Shown: in pieces, positions 7,251-13,997 of the stretch
Numbering within the stretch: the stretch's first letter is position 1
How the letters are laid out: every line of letters begins with the position of its first letter
Assembly: GCA_029261955.1 (NCBI GenBank)
Contig: JAJDAI010001126.1
Span: 1-16,410 of the forward strand
Direction: 5' to 3'
DNA: 16,410 nucleotides
Source: Deltaproteobacteria bacterium
GTDB taxonomy: Bacteria > Myxococcota_A > UBA796 > UBA9615
Program-made: the position numbers and the translations under genes
The notes under the pieces: generated by a model
What the model was told of the DNA's origin: nothing
Databases searched by the model: none
What the model saw: the letters and a program-made list of their open reading frames with translations, nothing else

Positions 7251-8874
7251 GCAGCGGCATCGTCTCCGCGAGCCGCGGATCGTCCTCCTCGATCGAGGCC
7301 GTCGCCTGGTCGCGCTCCGCCCACCAGCGCTGCGCCTCCTCCTGCGTCCACGCCGCGCCCAGCCCCGTCGCGTCCAGCTGATCACGCAGGACCTCGCAGC
7401 TCTGCGGCCGCTCGTCGGGGTCCTTCGCCAGGCAGGCCAGCACGATCGCGTCGAGCTCCGGCGGCACCGACACGAGCTGCGAGGGCGGGGCCGGCTCCTG
7501 CTGCACGTGGGCTAGAAGCATCGCCATCGGGTTGGGCTTCTGGAACACGAGCTTGCCCGTGAGCAGGTAGTAGGCGACGCAGCCGAGCGAGTAGATGTCA
7601 GCGCGGCCGTCCACCGGCTCCCCCTGCGCCATCTCGGGCGGGAAGAAGGCGGGCGTGCCGGAGATGGAGTCCTCGGCCGTCAGCTGGGTCTGGTCGACGT
7701 CCGAGCTCAGCTTCACGATGCCGAAGTCGAGCACCTTGATGAAGTCGACCTCCTGGCCGCGGCGGCAGAGGTAGAGGTTGGCGGGCTTGATGTCGCGGTG
7801 CACGAGGCCCTGGGCGTGGGCCTCGGCCAGGGAGTGGCAGGTCTGCCTGACCAGGTGCACGACCCGCGACGGCGGCAGGGGCCCGCACGCCTCCACGAGG
7901 CCGCCCAGGTCCATGCCGTCCAGCAGCTCCATCACGTAATAGAAGGAGCCGTCGTCGGCGACGCCGAAGTCGTAGACCTCGATGGTGTGCGGGGACTGGA
8001 GCATCGCCGTGGCCTGGGCCTCGCGCTGGAAGCGGCGGCGGACCCGCTCGGCCTCCTCGGGCTGATCGCCCAGGCGGTCGGCGCGGATGAGCTTGATGGC
8101 GGCGGGGCGCGCGAGGGTGCGGTGGGCGGCCTTCCAGACCTCGCCCATGCCGCCGGAGCCGAGCAGGCGCTCCAGGGTGTAGGAGCCCATCTGGCGGGCG
8201 GCGTCGAGTTGCTCGCTGAGCTTGTAGAGCGTGCCCGAAGCCAGCACCGCGATGCCCGCTGCGCCGAAGGTCGGCAGGAAGAGCCAGAGCCAGAAGGCGG
8301 GGCGGGGCACGGGGTTGCCGACGGAGAAGCTGGCGATCAGGGCCAGGGGGTCGGTCATCGCGGCGGCGAAGGCGCCGACCGCGAGGCGCCGGGGACGCAC
8401 GGGCACGATGGTCGCGAAGCCGAGCACCGCGAGGGCGACGCCCGAGGGGCCGCGCACGATGTCGAGCTGGTCGTCGTAGGGCAGCCAGTGGGTGAAGAGC
8501 GCGGTCATGAGCGAGACCACGACGAGGTAGGCGAGGCCGAAGTCCAGGCGCCGCGCTGCGGGGATGGAGCGCCGCCCCGCGAGGACCAGCATCAACACCG
8601 AGGGCAGGACGCCGAGGGGGATCATCCAGAAGGGGCGGCCCAGCCCGTCGCGCACGCCGCCGACGTTGGGCTGCACGAACGGCAAGGCGAGCAAGGCCAG
8701 GCCCAGGCCGACCAGCGCCGCGATGACCGCGATCCGGAGGCGTCGGCAGGCCTCCTCCAGCGGGTCGCCGCCCGGCATGAGGCCGCGGGTGCCGCCGAGC
8801 ACGAGCTTGCGGCCGGACATGGGGCGCGTGGGCCGGGCGTCGGCCGAAGCGAGCTCGGGATCGGGGTCGGACAT
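7246..8874 (-). CDS. Membrane-anchored Hanks-type Ser/Thr protein kinase with N-terminal six-TM domain
   Basis: In this 542-residue protein a cytoplasmic N-tail is followed by about six hydrophobic helices (near 48-67, 82-100, 111-129, 145-160, 162-183, 194-215), then a complete kinase domain (about 229-505). Seen there: Gly-rich loop GSGGMGEVW (239-247), ATP lysine in AAIK (K261), helix-C Glu285, catalytic HRDIKPAN (D361), DFG (383-385) and activation-segment PPE (E414), so it should be active. The C-tail is short and acidic, without PASTA or TPR repeats. In usual kinases of this type the TM segment follows the kinase domain; here the membrane part comes first, with little extracellular sequence, resembling an integral-membrane sensor. 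The start at 8874 (MSDPDPEL) is chosen over a start at 9129 that would lie in the divergent gene. No clear SD is seen. It is divergent from the DUF1858-like gene. Stimulus and substrates are unknown. Confidence 0.92.
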   Translation of the reverse strand: MSDPDPELASADARPTRPMSGRKLVLGGTRGLMPGGDPLEEACRRLRIAVIAALVGLGLALLALPFVQPNVGGVRDGLGRPFWMIPLGVLPSVLMLVLAGRRSIPAARRLDFGLAYLVVVSLMTALFTHWLPYDDQLDIVRGPSGVALAVLGFATIVPVRPRRLAVGAFAAAMTDPLALIASFSVGNPVPRPAFWLWLFLPTFGAAGIAVLASGTLYKLSEQLDAARQMGSYTLERLLGSGGMGEVWKAAHRTLARPAAIKLIRADRLGDQPEEAERVRRRFQREAQATAMLQSPHTIEVYDFGVADDGSFYYVMELLDGMDLGGLVEACGPLPPSRVVHLVRQTCHSLAEAHAQGLVHRDIKPANLYLCRRGQEVDFIKVLDFGIVKLSSDVDQTQLTAEDSISGTPAFFPPEMAQGEPVDGRADIYSLGCVAYYLLTGKLVFQKPNPMAMLLAHVQQEPAPPSQLVSVPPELDAIVLACLAKDPDERPQSCEVLRDQLDATGLGAAWTQEEAQRWWAERDQATASIEEDDPRLAETMPLP

Positions 8875-8883
8875 CGGGGTGAG

Positions 8884-8958
8884 TTTCGCAGATTGAGGGA
8901 GTCGGGAGGGGCCGGGCTGCTGCTCACGCGGGGGGCAGCTGGCACGGAATCTGCGAAA
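8884..8958. repeat. Perfect 11-bp inverted repeat pair in the kinase/DUF1858-like divergent promoter
   Basis: TTTCGCAGATT (8884-8894) and its exact complement AATCTGCGAAA (8948-8958) are 53 bp apart. Each is read as AATCTGCGAAA towards its own gene: 9 nt before the kinase ATG on the minus strand, and across the -12 box of the sigma-54 promoter on the plus strand. It is probably a shared regulator site pair. The regulator is unknown. Confidence 0.6.
8940..8955 (+). promoter_or_regulatory. Sigma-54 (-24/-12) promoter of the DUF1858-like gene
   Basis: TGGCACG-GAAT-CTGCG matches the RpoN consensus TGGCACG-N4-TTGCW at the whole -24 block and at TGC of the -12 block. GG (8941-8942) and GC (8953-8954) have the required 10-bp spacing. 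The predicted start is near 8966, giving a 30-nt leader before the ATG at 8996. Seen directly; promoter activity is inferred. Confidence 0.7.
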
Positions 8959-8995
8959 TGGAGGGACGGGCCAGAGTGGCCCAGGGAGAGTCGCC

Positions 8996-9310
8996 ATGCA
9001 CATCCGTGGAACCACCCGCATCGCTGAGCTGCTGCACTTCCATCCCGACGTGGTCGGCGTGTTCGACTGGTACGACGTGCTCCTCGACGAGGACGACGCC
9101 GCCATGACGCTCTGGCAGCTGTCGATCACCTACGAAATCGACCTCGATGAGCTCCTGTTCGAACTGCGCATCGCCGCGGAAGAGGAGGACGCCGAGGACC
9201 TCTTGAGCGAGTTCGAGGACGAGCGGGAGGACGACCTGGAGGACGAGCGGGAGGACGACGACGAGGAGCTGCCCGCGGTGGCCTCGTCGCCTCGCGGTGA
9301 CCCTGCCTGA
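8996..9310 (+). CDS. Small DUF1858/ScdA_N-like protein with polyacidic tail
   Basis: In this 104-residue protein the start has a good SD (GGGAGAG, 5 nt spacing). Residues 5-58 (TTRIAELLHFHPDVVGVFDWYDVLLDEDDAAMTLWQLSITYEIDLDELLFELR) follow the DUF1858/ScdA_N pattern: I-x-ELL-x-x-x-P, V-x-x-F, a turn, L-x-x-L, then I-x-x-x-IDLDELL. Members of that family often carry a cysteine after the central Phe/Tyr; here there is none, so no metal or Fe-S role is expected. Residues 59-97 are almost all Asp/Glu with a near-exact duplication of EDEREDD, and the last nine are SSPRGDPA-like and disordered. It is probably a cytoplasmic helical adaptor with a charged tail. It is expressed from a sigma-54 promoter and is divergent from a Ser/Thr kinase, which suggests but does not prove a link. 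Family match is by pattern only. Confidence 0.75.
   Translation: MHIRGTTRIAELLHFHPDVVGVFDWYDVLLDEDDAAMTLWQLSITYEIDLDELLFELRIAAEEEDAEDLLSEFEDEREDDLEDEREDDDEELPAVASSPRGDPA
9215..9259 (+). repeat. 24-bp tandem duplication in the acidic tail
   Basis: Bases 9215-9235 recur exactly at 9239-9259 (21 of 21), giving a period of 24 bp. It encodes EDEREDD twice, joined by Leu. It looks like a recent in-frame duplication in acidic low-complexity coding sequence. Confidence 0.8.
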
Positions 9311-9324
9311 GGGCTCCGCTCGGC

Positions 9325-9349
9325 CGTCGTCGCTGCCGCAGCGGCGGTG
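9325..9349 (+). terminator. Stem-loop after the DUF1858-like gene
   Basis: CGCTG (9331-9335) pairs with CAGCG (9339-9343) around loop CCG. The stem extends outward by six more pairs, three of them G-T wobbles (9325-9330 with 9344-9349). It begins 15 nt after the stop. No T-run. Candidate terminator separating this gene from the hydrolase gene. Confidence 0.4.
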
Positions 9350-9365
9350 CGCCGAGTTCAGTCCT

Positions 9366-9425
9366 CGGGTCGAAGTCCCCGGGTCGAAATCCCCGAGTCA
9401 AAGCGCCTCACCCGGGTCGAAACGC
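9366..9425 (+). promoter_or_regulatory. Four short direct repeats (GGGTCGAA-type), putative activator sites
   Basis: GGGTCGAA occurs at 9367-9374, 9381-9388 and 9414-9421, with a variant GAGTCAAA at 9395-9402. The first three units are spaced by exactly 14 bp and the fourth by 19. Three are followed by pyrimidine-rich TCCC/GCCC. They lie about 100-155 bp before the predicted start (9523) of the sigma-54 promoter, where enhancer-binding proteins usually bind. Function is inferred from position. Confidence 0.6.
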
Positions 9426-9496
9426 CCCAGAGCGACGGCGCGACAGACACCCCCGAGGGCACGCGATTGGCCCCGGGGAGCACTCCGTCGTGCAGC

Positions 9497-9512
9497 TGGC
9501 ACGGCGCGTGCT
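9497..9512 (+). promoter_or_regulatory. Sigma-54 (-24/-12) promoter of the hydrolase lipoprotein gene
   Basis: TGGCACG-GCGC-GTGCT differs from the RpoN consensus TGGCACG-N4-TTGCW at one base. GG (9498-9499) and GC (9510-9511) are correctly spaced. The predicted start is near 9523, with a 34-nt leader before the ATG at 9557. The 13 bases GCAGCTGGCACGG (9492-9504) are identical to 8935-8947 at the DUF1858-like promoter. Confidence 0.75.
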
Positions 9513-9556
9513 TAGGTCCACGTGGATGCCCGCGCGGCAGCTCGGAGGTCGTCCCC

Positions 9557-10693
9557 ATGTCGACCCGATGGCCCTGGCTCCTCTTCTTCTCCTTCGTCAC
9601 CACCGGCTGCGTCGCCGAGCAGGGTCGGTCCTTCGCCGCCGCAGTCGATGATCTCGGGGAGGATGAGTTCAGTCCGTCGCCCCCCGAGGCTCCCCAAGGG
9701 CCCGAGGACGCACCTCCGGCTGACCCGGTCGGCGGCGTCCGGCGCACCCTGCGCGGCACCCCCCCGCCGGGCTCGGTGCTCCCCGGTGACCCCTCGGCCG
9801 CGTGGGCCTGTGTCACCGCGCTGAAGCCGGCCTGCCCCGACGACTACTTCGAGCTGCGGACGGCGGCGGGCGACCTGTTGGTCCCGCTGGACTCCGCGGA
9901 GCTGGAGGCCCTGGCCGCTGCGGTGGTCGACGCGACGATGCAGCCGGCCCCCAGCGATCCTGCGGTGCTCGCGAGTGCCGTGGAGGCGGCCCTGGGCATC
10001 GGCCCGATGGTCGACGAACTGGAGGCTCGTCCCACCTGGGTCACGCAGGTGGAGGAGGGGATCGACCGCGGCTTTCGGCGCTCGGTCCTGCACATCACCG
10101 ACGAGCTGATCGGGACCGTTCGCCTCGTCGTGCATTGGCCGGCGGGCGACGGCCCGCACCCGATCCTGCTCGCGCTGCACGGCCACGGGACCGAAGCCGT
10201 CGACTGGCCCGACAGCTACTCCGGCCTGGACTACGTGGAGGCGGGCTACGCGCTCGCCTCCCTCGATTCCCGGGTGCTGTACGCCGACTCCCTCGAGACC
10301 CAGATCGGCGTGGAGCTGCTCAGGACCGGCACCAACCTCATGGGCGTGCACGTCTACGAGGCGCTCGTGGCGCACAAGGTGCTGCGCTCGTTCGCCTCGG
10401 TGGGTCCGATCGCCCTCATCGGTCACAGCGCAGGCGCGGGCAAGGTCGACGTGATGGCGTGGTGGATCGACGGCTTCTTCGCGGTCGTCTCCGACAACAC
10501 CCTCTGGGTGGACCGCACCGAAGAGCGCGGGCGCTACCACGAGGGCTGGGTGCCAGGCCTGGCGGGCTGGGAGGACGCGCTGAACGACCTCGCCGAGGCC
10601 CCCGTGCCCACCCTGATGCAGGACTACGGCTTCCCCGACGGGAGCGACGCGGTCATCGCGTTCCTCGATCAGGCACTCCTCTCCGCGCCCTGA
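9557..10693 (+). CDS. Alpha/beta-hydrolase-fold lipoprotein (putative esterase)
   Basis: This 378-residue protein starts at 9557, chosen for GGAGGT 7 nt upstream and a lipoprotein-like signal, MSTRWPWLLFFSFVTTGC, with Cys18 as the likely lipidated residue (Thr at -3 is atypical). A Pro/Asp/Glu-rich linker (about 35-80) leads to a small domain with two cysteines (85 and 93), then the hydrolase core. Seen there: ILLALHGHG (oxyanion HG, 203-211), the D/Y-rich turn SYSGLDYVEAGYALASLDSR, and IALIGHSAGAGK with nucleophile Ser291. The acid and histidine of the triad are unclear: after Ser291 the only His is in YHEGWVPG (His328), and the usual C-terminal G-x-H is missing. It resembles dienelactone hydrolase/acetyl-esterase-like Abhydrolase proteins most. 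Likely in the cell envelope; substrate unknown. It is probably a single gene under sigma-54 control. Confidence 0.85.
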   Translation: MSTRWPWLLFFSFVTTGCVAEQGRSFAAAVDDLGEDEFSPSPPEAPQGPEDAPPADPVGGVRRTLRGTPPPGSVLPGDPSAAWACVTALKPACPDDYFELRTAAGDLLVPLDSAELEALAAAVVDATMQPAPSDPAVLASAVEAALGIGPMVDELEARPTWVTQVEEGIDRGFRRSVLHITDELIGTVRLVVHWPAGDGPHPILLALHGHGTEAVDWPDSYSGLDYVEAGYALASLDSRVLYADSLETQIGVELLRTGTNLMGVHVYEALVAHKVLRSFASVGPIALIGHSAGAGKVDVMAWWIDGFFAVVSDNTLWVDRTEERGRYHEGWVPGLAGWEDALNDLAEAPVPTLMQDYGFPDGSDAVIAFLDQALLSAP

Positions 10694-10707
10694 GGCGTGG
10701 CGACCCG

Positions 10708-10725
10708 GACCGGCACGGACCGGTC
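10708..10725 (+). terminator. Hairpin after the hydrolase gene
   Basis: GACCGG (10708-10713) and CCGGTC (10720-10725) form a perfect 6-bp stem with a 6-nt loop, 14 nt past the hydrolase stop, followed by TTCTG. Plausible weak terminator. I found no clear promoter in the remaining 90 bp before the next gene. Confidence 0.45.
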
Positions 10726-10815
10726 TTCTGCCCTGCGTGACCAACGACGGCCCCGCACGGCAACCCACCCCGCGGCCCCGGCCGCACCGGGCCCTGGCCC
10801 GGCTGGAGATTCTCC

Positions 10816-11055
<240 letters not shown>

Positions 11056-11057
11056 GT

Positions 11058-11077
11058 CTCCGGGATCCGCCCCGGAG
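11058..11077. terminator. Stem-loop between convergent small gene and speA
   Basis: CTCCGGG (11058-11064) pairs perfectly with CCCGGAG (11071-11077) around loop ATCCGC, 2 nt after the TAG stop of the small gene. An alternative hairpin, GCGCCC (11077-11082) with GGGCGC (11096-11101), is closer to the speA stop at 11119. Together they can end both convergent transcripts. Confidence 0.65.
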
Positions 11078-11118
11078 CGCCCGACTGGGCCTCCGGGGCG
11101 CACCCCAACAAGCACCGC

Positions 11119-13026
11119 TCAGCGGCGCGCGCCGTCCAGGTACGTGGACGCCTCGAACCCGCTCACCAGCCAACCGAAGGCCGCTTCGGCCGCCTCGGGG
11201 TCCAGCACCCCGCCGTCGACGGCCCGCTGCGTGGCGACGCGCAGTCGTTCGGCCAGCTCGTCCGCCGAGTGCTGCACGCGCGCGACCGAGTCGCGCACCT
11301 TGCCCTCGTGAATCACGCGATCGACGCGGGGCTGGCCCGCCTCGTCGATGGACACGTGCACGGCGTTGGTGGGCCCGAAGAGGTTGTGCAGGCCCCCAAG
11401 GATCTCCTGGTAGGCCCCCACGAGGGGGACCGCCAACACGTACGACTCCCCCGGGCGCAGCTCGTGGAGCTCGAGCCGACGCTTGATGTCGCGCAGCGAG
11501 ACGAAGCGGCTGATCTTGCCGTCCGAGTCGCAGGTGACGTCGGCGATCACCGCGTGGCGGTTGGGGCGCTCGTTCAGGCGCTGGATGGGGAGCACCGGGA
11601 AGAGCTGATCCACCGCCCAGGAGTCGGGCAGCGACTGGAACAGGGAGAAGTTGCCGTAGTAGGTGTCGGTGAGGATGTCGTCGAGGCGGTCCAGGTCGTC
11701 CGGGACGTAGCGCTGCGTCCGCGCTTCGCGCGCCACGCGGCGGCAGACCTGCCAGTAGGCGCGCTGTACGCGGGCCAGCGCCTCGAGGTCGAGCAGCCCG
11801 ACCTGGAAGGCTTGCTCGGCGCTGGCCCGTGCGTCGTTCGCGTCGTGCCAGGCCTCCTGGAAGGAGCGCGCGTCGACGAGCTCCCAGGCGGCGCGAAGCG
11901 CAGCGAGCTCCTGGGATTCCCCCTCGGACTCCGGCTCTGGCGCGCCCTCGCTCGGCACCGTCTCGGCGCCGATGACCTCGAAGAGCAGGACGGAGCAGTG
12001 CGCGACGGTGGCCCGCCCCGACTCCGTCACGAGGTCCGGGTGTGCGACCCCCGCGGTCTCGCAGGCGGCTGCCACCTCGGCGACGACGTCGGAGGCGTAC
12101 TCGCGCACGGAGTAGTTGCGCGAGCTCTCGAAGTCGGTCCGGCTCCCGTCGTAGTCGATGGCCAGCCCGCCGCCGATGTCCAGCGTGCCCATGGGCGCAC
12201 CCAGGCGGACCAGCTCAGTGTAGTAGCGGGACGCCTCGCGCACCGCCCGGCGAACCGTCCGGATCGAGGTCACCTGCGAGCCGATGTGGAAGTGCAGCAG
12301 GCGCAGGCAGTGGAGGCGGCCCGCGGCGCGAAGTCGCTCGACCACGTCCACGATCGCCTGGGCCGACAGCCCGAACTTCGCCCGGTCGCCCGAGGAAGCC
12401 CCCCAGCGTCCGCGCCCCGGGTTCGTCAGCCGGACACGCACCCCGAGGGTGGGCTCCTGACCCAGGCGGTCGGCCACCTCGAGGATCGTCTCCAGCTCGG
12501 TGGCCTTCTCGATCACCAGGACCGGGTTGCGCCCGAGTTGGGCGCCGCGGAGCGCGGTCTCGACGAAGGCGCGGTCCTTGTAGCCGTTGCAGATCAGCAG
12601 GGCCTCGGGGTCGTCCAGCACCGCCAGCGCGAGCAGCAGCTCCGCGCGGCTGCCCGCCTCCAGGCCGAAGTGGTTGCGCCCGCCGAACGCGACCAGGTTC
12701 TCGAGCAGACCGCGCTGGTGGTTGACCTTGATCGGGTAGACGCCGCGGTAGCGCCCGCGGTAGCCGTGCTCCTTGAAGGCGATCTGGAAGGTCCTGTCGA
12801 GCAGCTCCATGCGCCGGCGCGCCACGTCCGACGCGCGGACCAGGAGCGGCAGCTGGATGCCCTGCCCGCGGAGATCGTCGACGAGCTCCCGCAGGTCGAT
12901 CGCGCCCTGTCCGGGCCCGAGGGGGAGCATCTCGAGCGTCCCGCCGGCGCTGACGGAGAAGAGGCGGGCTCCCCAGTGCTCGATGCCGTAGAGCTCAGCG
13001 GAGTCCTGTCGTGTCCAGCTCCTCAT
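11119..13026 (-). CDS. speA: Biosynthetic arginine decarboxylase
   Basis: This 635-residue, PLP-dependent (alanine-racemase fold, type III) enzyme converts arginine to agmatine in the cytoplasm. Seen: GVYPIKVNHQRG with PLP-binding Lys100, LLHFHIGSQ, the phosphate-binding DIGGGLAIDYDG, the SESGRA-like VTESGRATVAHCSVL, the long helical insertion typical of this class (about 365-450), and VTCDSDGKISRF with the catalytic Cys-Asp-Ser-Asp near the C-terminal barrel. Length is close to the E. coli enzyme (about 658). The start at 13026 overlaps the upstream stop by one base (TGATG), so it is coupled with the DHS-like gene; a longer frame to 13452 lies inside that gene. It is the last gene of the speB-speY-speA operon. 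Agmatine goes to SpeB in the same operon. Confident. Confidence 0.95.
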   Translation of the reverse strand: MRSWTRQDSAELYGIEHWGARLFSVSAGGTLEMLPLGPGQGAIDLRELVDDLRGQGIQLPLLVRASDVARRRMELLDRTFQIAFKEHGYRGRYRGVYPIKVNHQRGLLENLVAFGGRNHFGLEAGSRAELLLALAVLDDPEALLICNGYKDRAFVETALRGAQLGRNPVLVIEKATELETILEVADRLGQEPTLGVRVRLTNPGRGRWGASSGDRAKFGLSAQAIVDVVERLRAAGRLHCLRLLHFHIGSQVTSIRTVRRAVREASRYYTELVRLGAPMGTLDIGGGLAIDYDGSRTDFESSRNYSVREYASDVVAEVAAACETAGVAHPDLVTESGRATVAHCSVLLFEVIGAETVPSEGAPEPESEGESQELAALRAAWELVDARSFQEAWHDANDARASAEQAFQVGLLDLEALARVQRAYWQVCRRVAREARTQRYVPDDLDRLDDILTDTYYGNFSLFQSLPDSWAVDQLFPVLPIQRLNERPNRHAVIADVTCDSDGKISRFVSLRDIKRRLELHELRPGESYVLAVPLVGAYQEILGGLHNLFGPTNAVHVSIDEAGQPRVDRVIHEGKVRDSVARVQHSADELAERLRVATQRAVDGGVLDPEAAEAAFGWLVSGFEASTYLDGARR

Positions 13027-13997
13027 CAGTCGCCCAGGAGCCAGGCGAGGATGAGCGGGACGACGATGGTCGCATCGGACTCGATCATGAACTTCGGCGA
13101 GGCGACGTCGAGCTTGCCCCAGGTGATCTTCTCGTTGGGCACCGCGCCGGAGTACCCGCCGTAGCTCGTGACTGCATCCGAGACCTGAGCGAACCAGGCC
13201 CAGCGGGGCAGTGAGGTCATCCCGAGGTCCTGCGCGAGGGTGGGCACGGCGCAGATCGCGAAGTCCCCCGCGATGCCGCCGCCGATCTGGAAGAAGCCGA
13301 CGCCCGGATCCGAGCCCTCGCGGGCCGCGTCCAGGTACCAGGACATCAGCTCCACCATCTGCTCGGTGCCCGCCGCCACGCAGCTGTGGTGTGCGACCTC
13401 GCCGCGCCAGACGGCGGCGGCGAACATGTTCCCCGTGGTGCTGTCTTCCCACCCGGGGGTGAAGATCGGAACCCGGTTGCGGCTCGCGGCCAGCAGCCAG
13501 CTCTCCGACGGCCGCTCCAGGCGGGCGGCGATGGCGGGTTCGTTGAGCACCGCCAGCAGGTGTTGAGCCGGCAGCGCTCGCTCGCCGGTGTCGCAGCAGG
13601 CCGACCAGCGGTCGATGAGCTCCTGCTCGATGTCCCGCATGACCGTCTCGGGGATGCAGGTGTCCGTGACGCGGTTCATGCCGCGTGCCAGCAGCGCGGC
13701 CTCGTCTTCGGCCCGCAGCGCGCGCCAGTCGTCGATGGCCTCGTAGCGACTCCCGGCGAGCTGCGAGAAGGCGTCCTCCTCGAGGTTCGCGCCCGTGCAG
13801 GAGATGGCGTGGACGAGCCCCTCGTCCAGGGCTCGCGCGAGGATCTTGCCGATGCGTGCGGTGCTCATGGCGCCCGCCATCGACAGCAGGACCTTGCCGC
13901 CGCGGTGGATGTGCTGTTCCCAGGCGTGAGCCGCGCGGACCAGCTCGCGGCTGTTGAAGTGCAGGAAGTGGTCGTCAATGAAGCTACGGACCCTCAT
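13026..13997 (-). CDS. speY: Deoxyhypusine-synthase-like homospermidine synthase
   Basis: This 323-residue protein belongs to the deoxyhypusine synthase family. Bacteria lack eIF5A, and the homologue found with speA and speB in the cyanobacterium Anabaena makes homospermidine from putrescine (SpeY). Seen: SMAGAMSTARIGKILARALDEGLVHAI and SCTGANLEEDAF of the NAD-binding part, IFTPGWEDSTTGN, QIGGGIAGDFAICAVPTL, and ITWGKLDVAS with Lys295 at the position of the catalytic Lys329 of human DHS. Human DHS has a KHHIANA segment after its GGG; here it is GDFAICA, as expected for the SpeY side of the family. The start has GGAGG 6 nt upstream and lies 14 bp inside the speB end. The protein should be cytoplasmic and NAD-dependent. 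True hypusine formation is unlikely. Substrate choice (putrescine, perhaps spermidine as donor) is inference from family and operon. Confidence 0.9.
   Translation of the reverse strand: MRVRSFIDDHFLHFNSRELVRAAHAWEQHIHRGGKVLLSMAGAMSTARIGKILARALDEGLVHAISCTGANLEEDAFSQLAGSRYEAIDDWRALRAEDEAALLARGMNRVTDTCIPETVMRDIEQELIDRWSACCDTGERALPAQHLLAVLNEPAIAARLERPSESWLLAASRNRVPIFTPGWEDSTTGNMFAAAVWRGEVAHHSCVAAGTEQMVELMSWYLDAAREGSDPGVGFFQIGGGIAGDFAICAVPTLAQDLGMTSLPRWAWFAQVSDAVTSYGGYSGAVPNEKITWGKLDVASPKFMIESDATIVVPLILAWLLGD

Noticed and set aside
7097..7385. Short minus-strand frames across the DUF2330/kinase junction
   Set aside because: They lie over the terminator stem-loop and kinase 3' end, have biased Arg/Gly composition and no RBS.
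9366..9425. GGGTCGAA repeats as a CRISPR array or iterons of an origin
   Set aside because: The repeat is only 8-14 bp with no spacers of CRISPR size, no cas genes, and no replication gene or AT-rich stretch. A regulatory role at enhancer distance fits better.
9347..9556. N-terminal extension of the hydrolase gene from an upstream start
   Set aside because: The extension would translate the repeats and the sigma-54 promoter. A strong GGAGGT and a lipoprotein signal begin at 9557.
11269..13164. 631-codon plus-strand open frame antisense to speA/speY
   Set aside because: It is a low-complexity Val/Gly/Ala/Arg translation with no motif; speA and speY on the other strand have complete catalytic motifs.
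13026..13997. True deoxyhypusine synthase (eIF5A modification)
   Set aside because: Bacteria have no eIF5A; the GDF segment after GGG and the speA/speB context point to homospermidine synthesis.
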